Shown in pieces: positions 7,459 through 15,756 of a stretch of 64,000 nt of DNA (its first letter is position 1; each line of letters opens with the position of its first letter). A program made the translations under genes and the position numbers. A model generated the notes under the pieces. The model made no database searches and was not told the origin of the DNA. It worked only from the letters and a program-made list of their open reading frames with translations. The stretch is from Paenibacillus endoradicis (GTDB taxonomy: Bacteria; Bacillota; Bacilli; Paenibacillales; Paenibacillaceae). The stretch is taken from contig NZ_JANQBB010000004.1 in NCBI RefSeq assembly GCF_024721975.1, forward strand, positions 62,001-126,000. Direction: 5' to 3'.

Positions 7459-8877
7459 CTATTTATCCGTCTTACATTCAATGCTAAATTTCATACCTAA
7501 GTCGCTCGGTGTAAAAGAGTAATTGATATTCGCATGTGATAAAATATTTTTCACAATGTATAAGCCTAAGCCAGTACCACCATCTTTTTTATTCCTACTA
7601 AAATCAGGTCGATAGAAAGCTTTAAAAATGTGAGTCAGCACTTCTTGAGAAAGTGGTGTGCACTCATTTTCTATGGATAAACATCCATCTACGATTTGAA
7701 TGTTAATCCGTTTCCCTTCATCGGTGTAGTTGATGGCGTTGGATAGGAGATTGGAGATTACTTTTTTCAAAGCATCTTTATTGATGTAACAAAGATGCGT
7801 TTCTTCGATTTGTAGGCGTAGTTGAATGTTTTTTGCTTTTGCCAGAATTTTATAGGTTTCAATCGTCTCTAGTAAAACCTCGTTTACACTTACTTCTTCT
7901 TTTTGTTCCTCTTTCGCTACCGTTTGCAATTTGCTTGTATTTAATATATTTTGCACCATTTTTGTGGACTCCATAACCAATTCCTCTGCCTGGCCTAAAT
8001 AGAAATCTCTGTTACTATATTTGCCGATATTATATTTCATATTTTCCAATAAAATATGCAGGGACGTTAGTGGTGTTTTTAATTCATGTGAAGCTGCACG
8101 TAAAAACTCCACTTTTTCTTTTTCTACTTCACTGATGTCGTTGATTTTTTGCTCTAAAGATTCGATGGTATGCCATAAAGTATCATATAGGGAGTTAATA
8201 TTCTCTGCTAACATCCCGATTTCATCTTCACTTTCCACAATACAAAAGCTATCTTTTTTCAGTGATTCCATTTCTTTGGTAACGCGTAAAATATTTTTAA
8301 TCGGTCTTGTGATGAGTTTGCTGAAAATATACGCAGCAATGAGGGAGATGATAAAACTGATAGCTATAGAATAAGGAAGTAATGTAAATGCAACTTGTTT
8401 TGTTTCACCTACGGGTTGAATACTTAGTATCAGATACAGCTCAATGGGTAAATTCTCTTTATTTTTAAAAACTCTTTTTTCAAGGATCACTTGAGGGGAT
8501 TCCGCCATTTCTGCTTGCGATGTTTGATTTTCTTTGATGTGAGGATTGCTAACCAAATCATTAGCGATTGTAGGATCAAAGTAGATATCAATAGGTGTGA
8601 ACCCTTGGTAACGATATATCTCGCCATTCATACCAAGCGTTATATTCACATTATGCTGAATCGCATATTTTTCAGCTATTTCAATAGCTTGTTCATCATT
8701 TGTTACTTCTAACATCGCAACGAGTTCATCGGCTTTTGTATTGCCTTCCTCTTTCTTTTGATCGAGATAAAACGAAGGAAGCATGACATACATCAGACCA
8801 TGAACGAGTAGGACAATGATGCTCATAATTCCGATTGTATAGAGAAATGTTTTAGGAAATAATTTTAATTTATTCAT
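7459..8877 (-). CDS. Membrane sensor histidine kinase (HAMP-HisKA-HATPase)
   Basis: The 472-residue kinase has a membrane helix at about 12-34, an extracellular sensor domain (about 35-165), a second helix (about 167-190) followed by HAMP, the HisKA H-box AASHELKTPLTSL, an N-box (NLLSNAINYT) and the G-boxes (GGTGLGLYIV). It is orthodox in length and order. The start overlaps the end of the response-regulator gene by four bases (ATGA), so translation is coupled. The exporter operon immediately downstream is the obvious candidate target. The ligand is unknown; the large extracellular domain argues against the short-loop BceS type. Confidence 0.93.
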   Translation of the reverse strand: MNKLKLFPKTFLYTIGIMSIIVLLVHGLMYVMLPSFYLDQKKEEGNTKADELVAMLEVTNDEQAIEIAEKYAIQHNVNITLGMNGEIYRYQGFTPIDIYFDPTIANDLVSNPHIKENQTSQAEMAESPQVILEKRVFKNKENLPIELYLILSIQPVGETKQVAFTLLPYSIAISFIISLIAAYIFSKLITRPIKNILRVTKEMESLKKDSFCIVESEDEIGMLAENINSLYDTLWHTIESLEQKINDISEVEKEKVEFLRAASHELKTPLTSLHILLENMKYNIGKYSNRDFYLGQAEELVMESTKMVQNILNTSKLQTVAKEEQKEEVSVNEVLLETIETYKILAKAKNIQLRLQIEETHLCYINKDALKKVISNLLSNAINYTDEGKRINIQIVDGCLSIENECTPLSQEVLTHIFKAFYRPDFSRNKKDGGTGLGLYIVKNILSHANINYSFTPSDLGMKFSIECKTDK

Positions 8878-9545
8878 ACGGATTCCTCATATTTATAACC
8901 CAAGCCTTTAACTGTTTTTATGCAATCTAGATAAAGCTTCTTTCTTAGATTCTTTATATATACATCGATTACGCGATCAATCGGGGCCTCTTCGCTTTCC
9001 CACAATCTATCCAAGATCTGATCACGTGTCAGCGTCTGTCCTGAGTGCTCAATGAGTAAATGCAAAAGTTTAATTTCTTTTGGCTTAATGTCCACTTCTA
9101 GATCTTGATATGTTGCGCTATAACCGGAGAAATCTACTTTCGAATCTTTATACATCCATATTTTCTTCGTATAAATAGGCTTGCTTCTTCGTAACAACGC
9201 CTCAATTCGTTTTTCTAAAACGGCAAGGGAAAAAGGCTTACTCATATAGTCATCTGCTTGCTCATCAAAACTCATGATTTGCGTATACTCATCATCCATT
9301 GCAGTCAACATTAAAACGGATGTTTGGCTATACTTCCTAATGGTATGCAAAACCTCAAAACCATCTGCTTTTGGGAGCATAATATCTAGAATGATTAAAT
9401 CAAAATCTTGTGTGCTTTCAAATACGTTAATAGCGGCTGCTCCATCTCCAACAGCTACGACATGATACCCTTTTACTGTAAGAAACTCAGCGATTCCCTC
9501 ACGTGTGATTTCTTCATCTTCTACTAATAATATTTTTTCTTTCAT
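8874..9545 (-). CDS. OmpR/PhoB-family response regulator
   Basis: The ATG at 9545 is preferred over one 48 bases upstream because AGAGGAAAT precedes it and the receiver domain starts there, giving 223 residues. The receiver domain has the acidic pair VEDEE and phospho-acceptor Asp54 (IILDIMLP), with Thr/Lys switch residues (MLTAMDD, MSKPFS). A winged-helix DNA-binding domain follows (about 125-222), ending with YIKNLRKKLY and VKGLGYKYE. It is cotranscribed with the kinase through an ATGA overlap and probably regulates the adjacent ABC exporter. Confidence 0.94.
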   Translation of the reverse strand: MKEKILLVEDEEITREGIAEFLTVKGYHVVAVGDGAAAINVFESTQDFDLIILDIMLPKADGFEVLHTIRKYSQTSVLMLTAMDDEYTQIMSFDEQADDYMSKPFSLAVLEKRIEALLRRSKPIYTKKIWMYKDSKVDFSGYSATYQDLEVDIKPKEIKLLHLLIEHSGQTLTRDQILDRLWESEEAPIDRVIDVYIKNLRKKLYLDCIKTVKGLGYKYEESV

Positions 9546-9815
9546 CGTATTTCCTCTTTTACTGTAGAGTTTGTGCGAACTATTTTTTCGCATAGTGAAG
9601 CATCATTTAATTTTTCATCGATAAGACAATACTTCTATTTGCTACTTTAAGTACGTCATCTATAAATTATATCGTAGATAAGGAATTCGATCTTAGGTGT
9701 ATTCATTATCTATAAAACCCCAACAAAGTGCAAATGAATACCAACTTGACGAAGAAATTTTCGGGTTTTCTCGTAATTATAGTATTACCTTATAACTGAT
9801 CTACATAAGAACAAC

Positions 9816-9863
9816 AAAAAGCGTTAACCCTGCTTGAGTAATAAAGTAGGGTTAACGCTTTTT
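9816..9863. terminator. Orphan bidirectional hairpin terminator
   Basis: GCGTTAACCCT (9821-9831) pairs exactly with AGGGTTAACGC (9848-9858), flanked by A5 on the left and T6 on the right. No gene ends next to it, so it may be what remains of a lost gene or the 3' end of a small RNA. Confidence 0.7.
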
Positions 9864-10349
9864 TGTTGATTACTGATACAGGCTTATGGTATTCAAGACT
9901 AGAAAGAGTAGTTGGAGAATATAAACAATCCCTCGTATTATAGATTCTTGAGTGAAAAAATATCCGATCCATCATGTAATGATAATTGTTGTTATACTCA
10001 TTCACGGTTCTCTATTAGGAGATCTTAAATTTCGTCCTATAGATGTTAAAGAGAACCGTATCACAAATAGTGGTAAAGCATAAAGTGGAGTTAAGAGTGG
10101 AAGCATAAATGCTAATCTGCATGTAAATGTTAGAACTGTTGAGCTTTATGAATGAAATAGCTTGTTGAACTATCAAAAGTTGTACAAAGCTTGTAGAATC
10201 CATTACTTATTATTACGAAGGGTGTTTTCAGAAAAGAGGCGGCAACCGCATTCCCATTGAATACCGAGAAGCGATTACCTCTTCGTCAGTCTGATCAATC
10301 TTATGGTTGTCTCGCTACAGCGATCATATTACTAACTTCTTTCCCCTCC

Positions 10350-10413
10350 GCCCCAATATTATGTATCTCAGTAAATTGGGGCACTATCCTAGTCTCAAGG
10401 GGCTCAATAGTGC
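10350..10413. repeat. Two abutting inverted repeats
   Basis: GCCCCAAT (10350-10357) pairs with ATTGGGGC (10375-10382), and the next helix, GCACTAT (10381-10387) with ATAGTGC (10407-10413), begins at its end. The arrangement resembles an interspersed palindromic intergenic element; function unknown. Confidence 0.5.
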
Positions 10414-10572
10414 TCCTCCTTCAGGTTATTAAAATACACCGTCGTTCTGACCAATTTTCACACAAAGAGACGAGTACCTATCATAATTTCTGCAATCCCT
10501 TCTAAAAACGACCTAGATAATATTCGCGAATAACTACTTTTTATAAGTGCAAGAAGTGGTTTATATTTATTT

Positions 10573-10639
10573 GGTCAATTTTTTTCCGTTCACTACGTAG
10601 CATTTTAGTCTAGTTTGTTAAGGTTAAAAACCTTATGCT
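10573..10639 (+). promoter_or_regulatory. Activator-type promoter and operator, copy A (NCS2 permease unit)
   Basis: GGTCAAT (10573-10579) and TTTAGTC (10604-10610) form an imperfect inverted repeat with centres 31 bases apart. It lies 23 bases upstream of the -10 hexamer TATGCT (10634-10639), and no good -35 box is present. Copy B before deoD has the same spacing with perfect half-sites, and the two 130-base regions are clearly homologous. This is inferred to be the binding site of the Mga-like regulator encoded between the two copies. Confidence 0.65.
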
Positions 10640-10669
10640 CAGTGTAGTTTCAGAACCAACCTTCTTAAT

Positions 10670-10695
10670 GGCGAGTGGAAGCGAATTCAGCAAGC
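10670..10695 (+). promoter_or_regulatory. Conserved 5' UTR hairpin with GNRA loop, copy A
   Basis: GGCGAG, a short stem TGGAA/ATTCA around a GCGA loop, then GCAAGC. The same outer sequence with a different but still complementary stem and a GTGA loop occurs in copy B (13883-13908), which suggests a conserved RNA structure in both transcripts. Confidence 0.5.
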
Positions 10696-10704
10696 AAATA
10701 AAGG

Positions 10705-10760
10705 GAACAATCCTTTTGCGAATGGTCGAAATCGCTTTTAATACAGTCATTGATGGCTAA
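10705..10760 (+). pseudogene. Relic of the last codons of a second deoD
   Basis: The sequence aligns with the 3' end of the intact deoD (14592-14645), starting from GAACAATC and reading, after a one-base shift, MVEIAFNTVIDG and a stop, against MVEIALNTIID in deoD. It lies between leader A and the permease start, exactly where deoD sits relative to leader B. The body of the gene has been deleted. This marks the permease unit as a paralogous copy of the deoD operon. Confidence 0.8.
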
Positions 10761-10799
10761 GGGATGATAACGAGCTGGTGTAAGAAGGAGAGTGAAAAA

Positions 10800-12104
10800 A
10801 TGAAGGTAATAATATCTGGATTACAATGGATGATTTTCATGATTGCCGGTGCTATTGCTGCACCAATTGCCATTGCAGATTTATATAACTTAACACCAAT
10901 TGAGACATCAGGACTCATTCAGAGCACAATAATTATATTAGGGATTGCTGGATTTTTACAAGGTCTGTTGGGCCATAAATTTCCTATTCATGAAGGCCCT
11001 GCAGGGTTATGGTGGAGTATTTTCACGATATACGCAAGTTTAGTGGGGGTATTGTATTCTTCTAATATAGCTGCCTTACAAGCTTTAAGTGGAGGAATGA
11101 TTATTAGTGGAGGGTTATTTGTCCTTATTTCGGTATTTAAGCTTATGGATAAAATCGCCCGTCTATTTACACCGACCATCACTTTTATATATCTTTTCTT
11201 ATTGATTTTTCAATTAAGTGGATCGTTTATGAAAGGAATGATGGGGATCACATCTAGCCATACGTTATTAGATGTTAACGTGCTCTTGCTAAGTGTGATT
11301 GTGATTTGCGTTACCTTTTGGTTAGGGAACTGCCAATTTACATTCCTCCGCCAATTTTCTGTCATAGTTAGTATATTAATCGGTTGGCTATTGTTTATGA
11401 TTTGCGGTAAGGTACCAGTGATAGTACAGGCAGATGCATTAATTAAGTTTCCGAACATCTTCCCGTTTGGGTGGCCGCAATTTGACGGCGGGACGATTAC
11501 TACAGCGTTGTTGTTAACCCTGTTATTAATCACGAATGCGATTGCATCAATTCGATTGATGGAGACCGTTATGAAGCACAAGCCAATGGATCATAACCGT
11601 TATTTGCGTGCCGGATTTGTCTCAGGAATTACACATTTTATTAGCGGTTGTTTAGGGGCGATTGGCTCCGTGCCTATTTCGGGGGCCGCGGGATATGTTG
11701 AACAGACAGGGACAAGGGAGCGTAGATCATTTTTAATTGGGTGTAGCCTTGTGATCTTCATTTCCTTGTTTCCGCCAATAATGAACGTTATTTCAGCCAT
11801 TCCCGCACCTATTGGCTATGCTGTTACGTTCGTTATTTTTGTAAAAATGGTTGGTTTAGCCTTGATGGAGTTGAAGAAGGTTTTTCATGAGAAGCGAACG
11901 TTTAGCATTAGTGGGGTTTCTCTTATCTTTGGTGTCGGTCTCATGTTTGTTCCTTCATCAGCGACGAGTCACTTGTCTCCGGTCTTGATAGCCATTTTGA
12001 ATAACGGGCTAATTAGCGGAAGTTTATTAGCAATTATTTTGGAACAAGGATGGATATGGAAAGACAGATTTCAAGCTAAGAATTCTAAGAAAATTAATCC
12101 TTAA
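10800..12104 (+). CDS. NCS2 (uracil/xanthine-type) nucleobase permease
   Basis: Start ATG 10800 follows AAGGAG at a good distance and gives 434 residues; an ATG 36 bases upstream lacks a site. About 12-14 hydrophobic helices are visible. The fold hallmark NCS2 segment is present in the middle (SGITHFISGCLGAIGSVPIS, about 280-299). The protein resembles YwdJ-like members of Bacillus. It would import a purine or pyrimidine base by proton symport across the membrane. It stands between relics of deoD and deoB under a leader matching that of the nucleoside operon, so a purine or pyrimidine base released by nucleoside cleavage is a likely substrate. Confidence 0.87.
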   Translation: MKVIISGLQWMIFMIAGAIAAPIAIADLYNLTPIETSGLIQSTIIILGIAGFLQGLLGHKFPIHEGPAGLWWSIFTIYASLVGVLYSSNIAALQALSGGMIISGGLFVLISVFKLMDKIARLFTPTITFIYLFLLIFQLSGSFMKGMMGITSSHTLLDVNVLLLSVIVICVTFWLGNCQFTFLRQFSVIVSILIGWLLFMICGKVPVIVQADALIKFPNIFPFGWPQFDGGTITTALLLTLLLITNAIASIRLMETVMKHKPMDHNRYLRAGFVSGITHFISGCLGAIGSVPISGAAGYVEQTGTRERRSFLIGCSLVIFISLFPPIMNVISAIPAPIGYAVTFVIFVKMVGLALMELKKVFHEKRTFSISGVSLIFGVGLMFVPSSATSHLSPVLIAILNNGLISGSLLAIILEQGWIWKDRFQAKNSKKINP

Positions 12105-12137
12105 TTTGGATGGAGTCTCCTACAGGAGCTTAAATAA
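12105..12137 (+). pseudogene. Relic of the last ten codons of a second deoB
   Basis: Immediately after the permease stop, the bases read FGWSLLQELK and TAA, matching the C-terminus [10 protein letters not shown] of the intact deoB (ending 21531). The terminator that follows is also homologous. The rest of the gene is gone. Confidence 0.85.
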
Positions 12138-12153
12138 GTTTTATTGTCACAGA

Positions 12154-12200
12154 CACAGGATGTCCAACTCACATTAGGTGAGAGGGTATCCTGTTTTTTT
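12154..12200 (+). terminator. Terminator of the permease unit (paralogue of the deoB terminator)
   Basis: CAGGAT (12156-12161) pairs with ATCCTG (12188-12193), with an inner CTCAC/GTGAG stem, and ends in seven T. It closely matches the deoB terminator at 21548-21592. Confidence 0.9.
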
Positions 12201-12323
12201 GTGTAAAACGGTGTATTTAGAATATAGTGTTCACCAATCTATGGTTTAATACAAGTTAGTCTACGTGAAATGGGGTGGATAGGTGTATACTACAGAAATA
12301 GTTTATAAGGTAGGTGAAAGTGA

Positions 12324-13760
12324 ATGGATAAGGAATTTACATTAGCTAGCCAGCTATTAATATTGCTAGATACAGAACAAAGATGGTTTACCTTGGCTGA
12401 GATAGAGAAAAGTTTAGGTATCTCCTATAAAACAATTCGCAAGATGGTAGAGGAAATTAGCGAGCAACTACCATCCGCTGTTACCATTGAGGTTTCCAGG
12501 GGAAAGGGAATATTTCTTCGACGTGAGCGAAGTAAGGCGATTCATGAAGTGATTTCTACGATGTTCAGACAAACGGTATTTTATCGTCTAATGAATGTAT
12601 TATTTACGAGTGTAGATCGCCTCTCCATGGAGGAGCTTGCCGGGGCTATGTATATGAGTACCTCATCTTTGAAAAAGCTAATTGTGCAATTAAATAATCA
12701 CGATCTTAAGCCGTACAAGCTACGTATAACGTATTCTACACCGACGATCAAAGGGAATGAAATGAACATACGAAATTTTTATTGGAAACTATATTGTGAT
12801 GCCTACGAGTTCACAGGGTGGCCATTTGAAAATATAAGCTTTGAAAATGCCAATCAGTTAATTACTAATATAGAGCAAGAGAAGAATATTGTATATTTTA
12901 TAAATTCAAAAAGGAAGTTATCTTTTTTGCTAGCAATTGTTATCGCAAGAGTTACGAAAGGGAAATATGTCAAGATTGACGAGTATGGTTACCCATGGGA
13001 AAAGGGAATATTTTATTTGCCCGTGAAAACTTTAGTGAAGGAACTTGAAGAAAAGTACGTTATTCAATTCCCTAATAGTGAAATATTTTTCATACAATCG
13101 CAAGTTAGCCTCAGCCAATACCACTATTATGAAGGATCAGAAATAACACCAGTGAAGGAAGTCAAACTGCACGAAGATAAAGAAGAATATCAAATGGGCA
13201 ATCTGCTTATTTCGTTATTGAGCAAGGCATACCCCGCATTGGATAAGGAAGAACGATTTATATTGGAGATATACGGATTTTTTGACAGGCTATTAATTGA
13301 TAATGCTATTCCCGAATGGATGACAATATCCAAAAGTCATTTAACGTCATATGTTCAAAAAGAGTGTCAACACATGATTCAGGAATTGCAACTCTGTATG
13401 CAAACGTGGAATAAAACTTATCCATCCATTTCGTATAATGACTTTCATATAACAAAGTTGACTTTAATTGTCCGTTCAAGTTTACGCTATAAAACGAAGA
13501 GGGCTTTCTTAGTAGTGGGGGAGGAGTTTTCCATTCGTCATTACATCGCAGATTTGATTAAGAAGGAGATAGGTGATCAGTTAATCATAAATACTTCCAT
13601 TATGAAAGGGCTAACTGACGAAATTATGCAGGAAAATCAAATTGATCTTGTGATCAGTAATATCCCCGTTGCATTAAAGCAGGTGCCTGTTGTGATGATT
13701 TCTACAATTCCATCCCCAAGAGATCTAGATAATATCCGCAAAGCGTTAGTAGAATTATAA
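12324..13760 (+). CDS. Mga/AtxA-like PRD-type transcriptional regulator
   Basis: The 478-residue protein starts with a winged HTH (about 10-60, FTLAEIEKSLGISYKTIRKMV). A second Mga-type HTH follows (about 95-122, SMEELAGAMYMSTSSLKKLIVQL), then a PRD-like helical region (about 185-390) and an EIIB-like C-terminal domain (about 400-470, FLVVGEEFSIRHYIADLI to DLVISNIP). This is the layout of Mga, AtxA and related activators that may be tuned by PTS phosphorylation. It lies between two units sharing an inverted-repeat operator, so it is the natural candidate for their activator. Start ATG 12324 follows AGGTGAAAG. No phosphorylatable histidine was confirmed by alignment. Confidence 0.85.
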   Translation: MDKEFTLASQLLILLDTEQRWFTLAEIEKSLGISYKTIRKMVEEISEQLPSAVTIEVSRGKGIFLRRERSKAIHEVISTMFRQTVFYRLMNVLFTSVDRLSMEELAGAMYMSTSSLKKLIVQLNNHDLKPYKLRITYSTPTIKGNEMNIRNFYWKLYCDAYEFTGWPFENISFENANQLITNIEQEKNIVYFINSKRKLSFLLAIVIARVTKGKYVKIDEYGYPWEKGIFYLPVKTLVKELEEKYVIQFPNSEIFFIQSQVSLSQYHYYEGSEITPVKEVKLHEDKEEYQMGNLLISLLSKAYPALDKEERFILEIYGFFDRLLIDNAIPEWMTISKSHLTSYVQKECQHMIQELQLCMQTWNKTYPSISYNDFHITKLTLIVRSSLRYKTKRAFLVVGEEFSIRHYIADLIKKEIGDQLIINTSIMKGLTDEIMQENQIDLVISNIPVALKQVPVVMISTIPSPRDLDNIRKALVEL

Positions 13761-13786
13761 GTTTAAATGTAGAATTATTATCATTT

Positions 13787-13853
13787 GGTCAAATTTTTCC
13801 CATACTCAATATAGGTTTTTGACCTAGTTTATTAGAGTGTAAAACCTTATGCT
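13787..13853 (+). promoter_or_regulatory. Activator-type promoter and operator, copy B (deoD operon)
   Basis: A perfect inverted repeat, GGTCAAA (13787-13793) and TTTGACC (13818-13824), has centres 31 bases apart and lies 23 bases upstream of -10 TATGCT (13848-13853); no -35 box is evident. Geometry is identical to copy A. A further 16-base palindrome (TTAGTTTCGAAACTAA, 13858-13873) follows the -10 and could be a second protein site or an RNA stem. Confidence 0.7.
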
Positions 13854-13882
13854 AAGTTTAGTTTCGAAACTAATTTTTTGTC

Positions 13883-13908
13883 GGCGAGTGAAAGTGATTT
13901 CAGCAAGC
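13883..13908 (+). promoter_or_regulatory. Conserved 5' UTR hairpin with GNRA loop, copy B
   Basis: GGCGAG, stem TGAAA/TTTCA around a GTGA loop, then GCAAGC. It ends 32 bases before the deoD start. Compared with copy A the stem changes but pairing largely persists. Confidence 0.5.
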
Positions 13909-13940
13909 CTATTAAACAATATAAGGTTGGGGGACAAGGC

Positions 13941-14645
13941 ATGAGCAGGCATTTAAGTGCACAAAAGGGAGAAATAGCGGAGCGAGTTTTACTTCCTGGA
14001 GATCCTTTACGTGCAAAATTTGTAGCAGAACATTTTTTAGATGAGGCCTATTGTTATAACGAAGTAAGGGGCATGTATGGCTACACAGGATTATACAAAG
14101 GTGTACCTGTATCGGTTCAGGGAACTGGGATGGGAAATCCATCGATGAGTATCTATGGAACGGAATTAGTTGTTGATTATGATGTGAAGAAATTGATACG
14201 TATCGGTACATGCGGTGCAATGCAGGAAGAAATAAAAATTCGCGATATTATAATGGCCCAGGCTGTGTCTTCAGATAGTAATCTGACAGAGAAGGTCTTC
14301 CATGGCTGTAATTATGCCCCGACTGCGGATTTTACCTTGTTAATGAAAGCGTTTCATCAGGCACAAGGTAAAGATGTAAATGTCTTTGTTGGTAATATTT
14401 ATAATTCGGATGAATTTTATCGTGAGACTTTAGAACGACTGAATAAATTTATGGAATTTGGTGTATTGGGCGTAGAGATGGAAAGCACAGCCCTATATAC
14501 GTTAGCCGCTAAATATGGTGTGAAGGCACTTACTATTTTGACAGTGGGCAGTCAATTGTTAAGACAGGAATTCTTGACCCATAAAGAAAGTGAACAATCT
14601 TTTTATGAAATGGTTGAAATTGCACTGAACACTATCATTGATTAG
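13941..14645 (+). CDS. deoD: Purine-nucleoside phosphorylase DeoD
   Basis: The ATG at 13941 is chosen because GGGGGAC precedes it and because known DeoD proteins start MS-H-(I/L) here; an in-frame TTG at 13878 lies inside the conserved leader. The 234 residues fit the hexameric bacterial family. Visible motifs are the phosphate-binding LLPGDPLRAK, RGMYGYTG, GTGMGNPSMSIY and the base/ribose site VEMESTALYT. The enzyme cleaves purine (deoxy)ribonucleosides with phosphate to the base and (deoxy)ribose-1-phosphate in the cytoplasm. It is the first gene of the nucleoside uptake/salvage operon and supplies pentose-1-phosphate to DeoB at the far end. Confidence 0.95.
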   Translation: MSRHLSAQKGEIAERVLLPGDPLRAKFVAEHFLDEAYCYNEVRGMYGYTGLYKGVPVSVQGTGMGNPSMSIYGTELVVDYDVKKLIRIGTCGAMQEEIKIRDIIMAQAVSSDSNLTEKVFHGCNYAPTADFTLLMKAFHQAQGKDVNVFVGNIYNSDEFYRETLERLNKFMEFGVLGVEMESTALYTLAAKYGVKALTILTVGSQLLRQEFLTHKESEQSFYEMVEIALNTIID

Positions 14646-14696
14646 TTAGAGGGCCGAATAAGGATAAATTCAGAAAATTGAGGGGAGCTATGTAAA

Positions 14697-15746
14697 ATGA
14701 AAAAAAGTATAAAAGGGAAGTTTGGCGTAGTACTGTTAGCTTTTGCAATTATTCTAGGGGGCTGCGGTGCAGCTAATACTGGTAATACTGGCTCAAAGGG
14801 CGAGTCAACGGATAAGGATAAACTTTCAGTAGGCTATTATGTAAACGGTAACTTGGGTGACAGTGGGTTCTTCGATTCTGCTAATGCAGGCCTAGAGAAG
14901 GCAACGAAAGAGCTAGGTATTGAATTCAAGGCTGTACAAGGGGGAGGGAACCAATCTGACTGGCCTATCGGATTTGAGTCCATGGTTTCAAGCGGCAAAT
15001 ATGAGCTAATCGTTGTTGGTACAAGCCAAATGAAAGAAATTGCAATCGATCTTGCAAATCGTTATCCAGATCAGAAGTTCATTTACTTCGATGAAACAAT
15101 TGTGGATGTACCTAACATCTACTCTGTAAAATACAACCAACGTGAGGGTTCTTTCCTCGCAGGTGCATTCGCAGCACTCGTTACGAACAGTAAGGAGCTC
15201 GAAAATGCAAATCCGGAAAAGGTAGTAGGTTTCCTTGGCGGTATGGATATTCCAATTATTAAAGATTTCAAATCAGGTTATGAGCAGGGTGTAGCCTATG
15301 TTGATCCTGAAGTGAAGGTAATTACATCTTTCGTGGGTGACTTTATTAATGCTCCAAAAGGTAAAGAGCTAAGTATGGCTCAATATAATTCACAACAGGT
15401 TGATATTCTATATACGGTTGCAGGCCCGTCAGGAATCGGAGCTCTAGAAGCTGCTAAAGAAGTAAATAAATATGCAATTGGTGTGAACAGCAACCAGAAC
15501 AACATACAACCAGGCCACGTGCTAACATCTATGCTTAAAAATGTAGATAGCTCAATCTTCCGTGCGATTGATTTATACAAGCAAGATAAGCTTCCATTTG
15601 GAACAAATGAGTCCCTGGGCTTTAATGAGGATGGGGTAGGTCTTGCAAAAGATGATCTTTACAATCAATATGTACCGCAAACAATCCGCGATCAAGTAGA
15701 TGAAATTCAAGCGAAGCTGGTTAGCGGTGAAATCAAAGTACAATAG
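14697..15746 (+). CDS. nupN: Nucleoside-binding lipoprotein (BMP/PnrA family, NupN-like)
   Basis: The 349-residue protein has a signal peptide with lipobox LGGC (Cys23), a Gly/Thr/Ser linker and a BMP-family periplasmic-binding fold. Characteristic pieces include GDSGFFDSANAGL, YFDETIVDVPNIYSVKYNQREGSFLAG (about 128-154) and VGFLGGMDIP. BmpA/PnrA/TmpC proteins bind purine nucleosides outside the membrane. The ATPase and two permeases that follow make the cognate NupNOPQ-type importer. Length and lipobox are as expected. Confidence 0.9.
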   Translation: MKKSIKGKFGVVLLAFAIILGGCGAANTGNTGSKGESTDKDKLSVGYYVNGNLGDSGFFDSANAGLEKATKELGIEFKAVQGGGNQSDWPIGFESMVSSGKYELIVVGTSQMKEIAIDLANRYPDQKFIYFDETIVDVPNIYSVKYNQREGSFLAGAFAALVTNSKELENANPEKVVGFLGGMDIPIIKDFKSGYEQGVAYVDPEVKVITSFVGDFINAPKGKELSMAQYNSQQVDILYTVAGPSGIGALEAAKEVNKYAIGVNSNQNNIQPGHVLTSMLKNVDSSIFRAIDLYKQDKLPFGTNESLGFNEDGVGLAKDDLYNQYVPQTIRDQVDEIQAKLVSGEIKVQ

Positions 15747-15756
15747 GAGGTTCACG

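Larger units (their letters stand above)
9546..10572 (+). other. Intergenic kilobase without a convincing gene
   Basis: The stretch carries the upstream region of the minus-strand response regulator, an orphan hairpin terminator (9816-9863), a pair of adjacent inverted repeats (10350-10413) and a short degenerate repeat near 10045-10075 that resembles 31790-31825. Reading frames in it are short and lack ribosome binding sites. It looks like decayed DNA leading into the nucleoside locus. Confidence 0.55.

Noticed and set aside
10257..10505. 82-codon plus-strand frame in the pre-nucleoside gap
   Set aside because: It spans the abutting inverted repeats 10350-10413 and lacks a start signal; more likely non-coding repeat DNA.
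10573..13908. Known purine-sensing (guanine/adenine) riboswitch in the nucleoside leaders
   Set aside because: The conserved junction sequences and P1 pattern of purine riboswitches are absent, and no terminator lies between leader and gene; a protein operator plus a short hairpin explains the conservation better.
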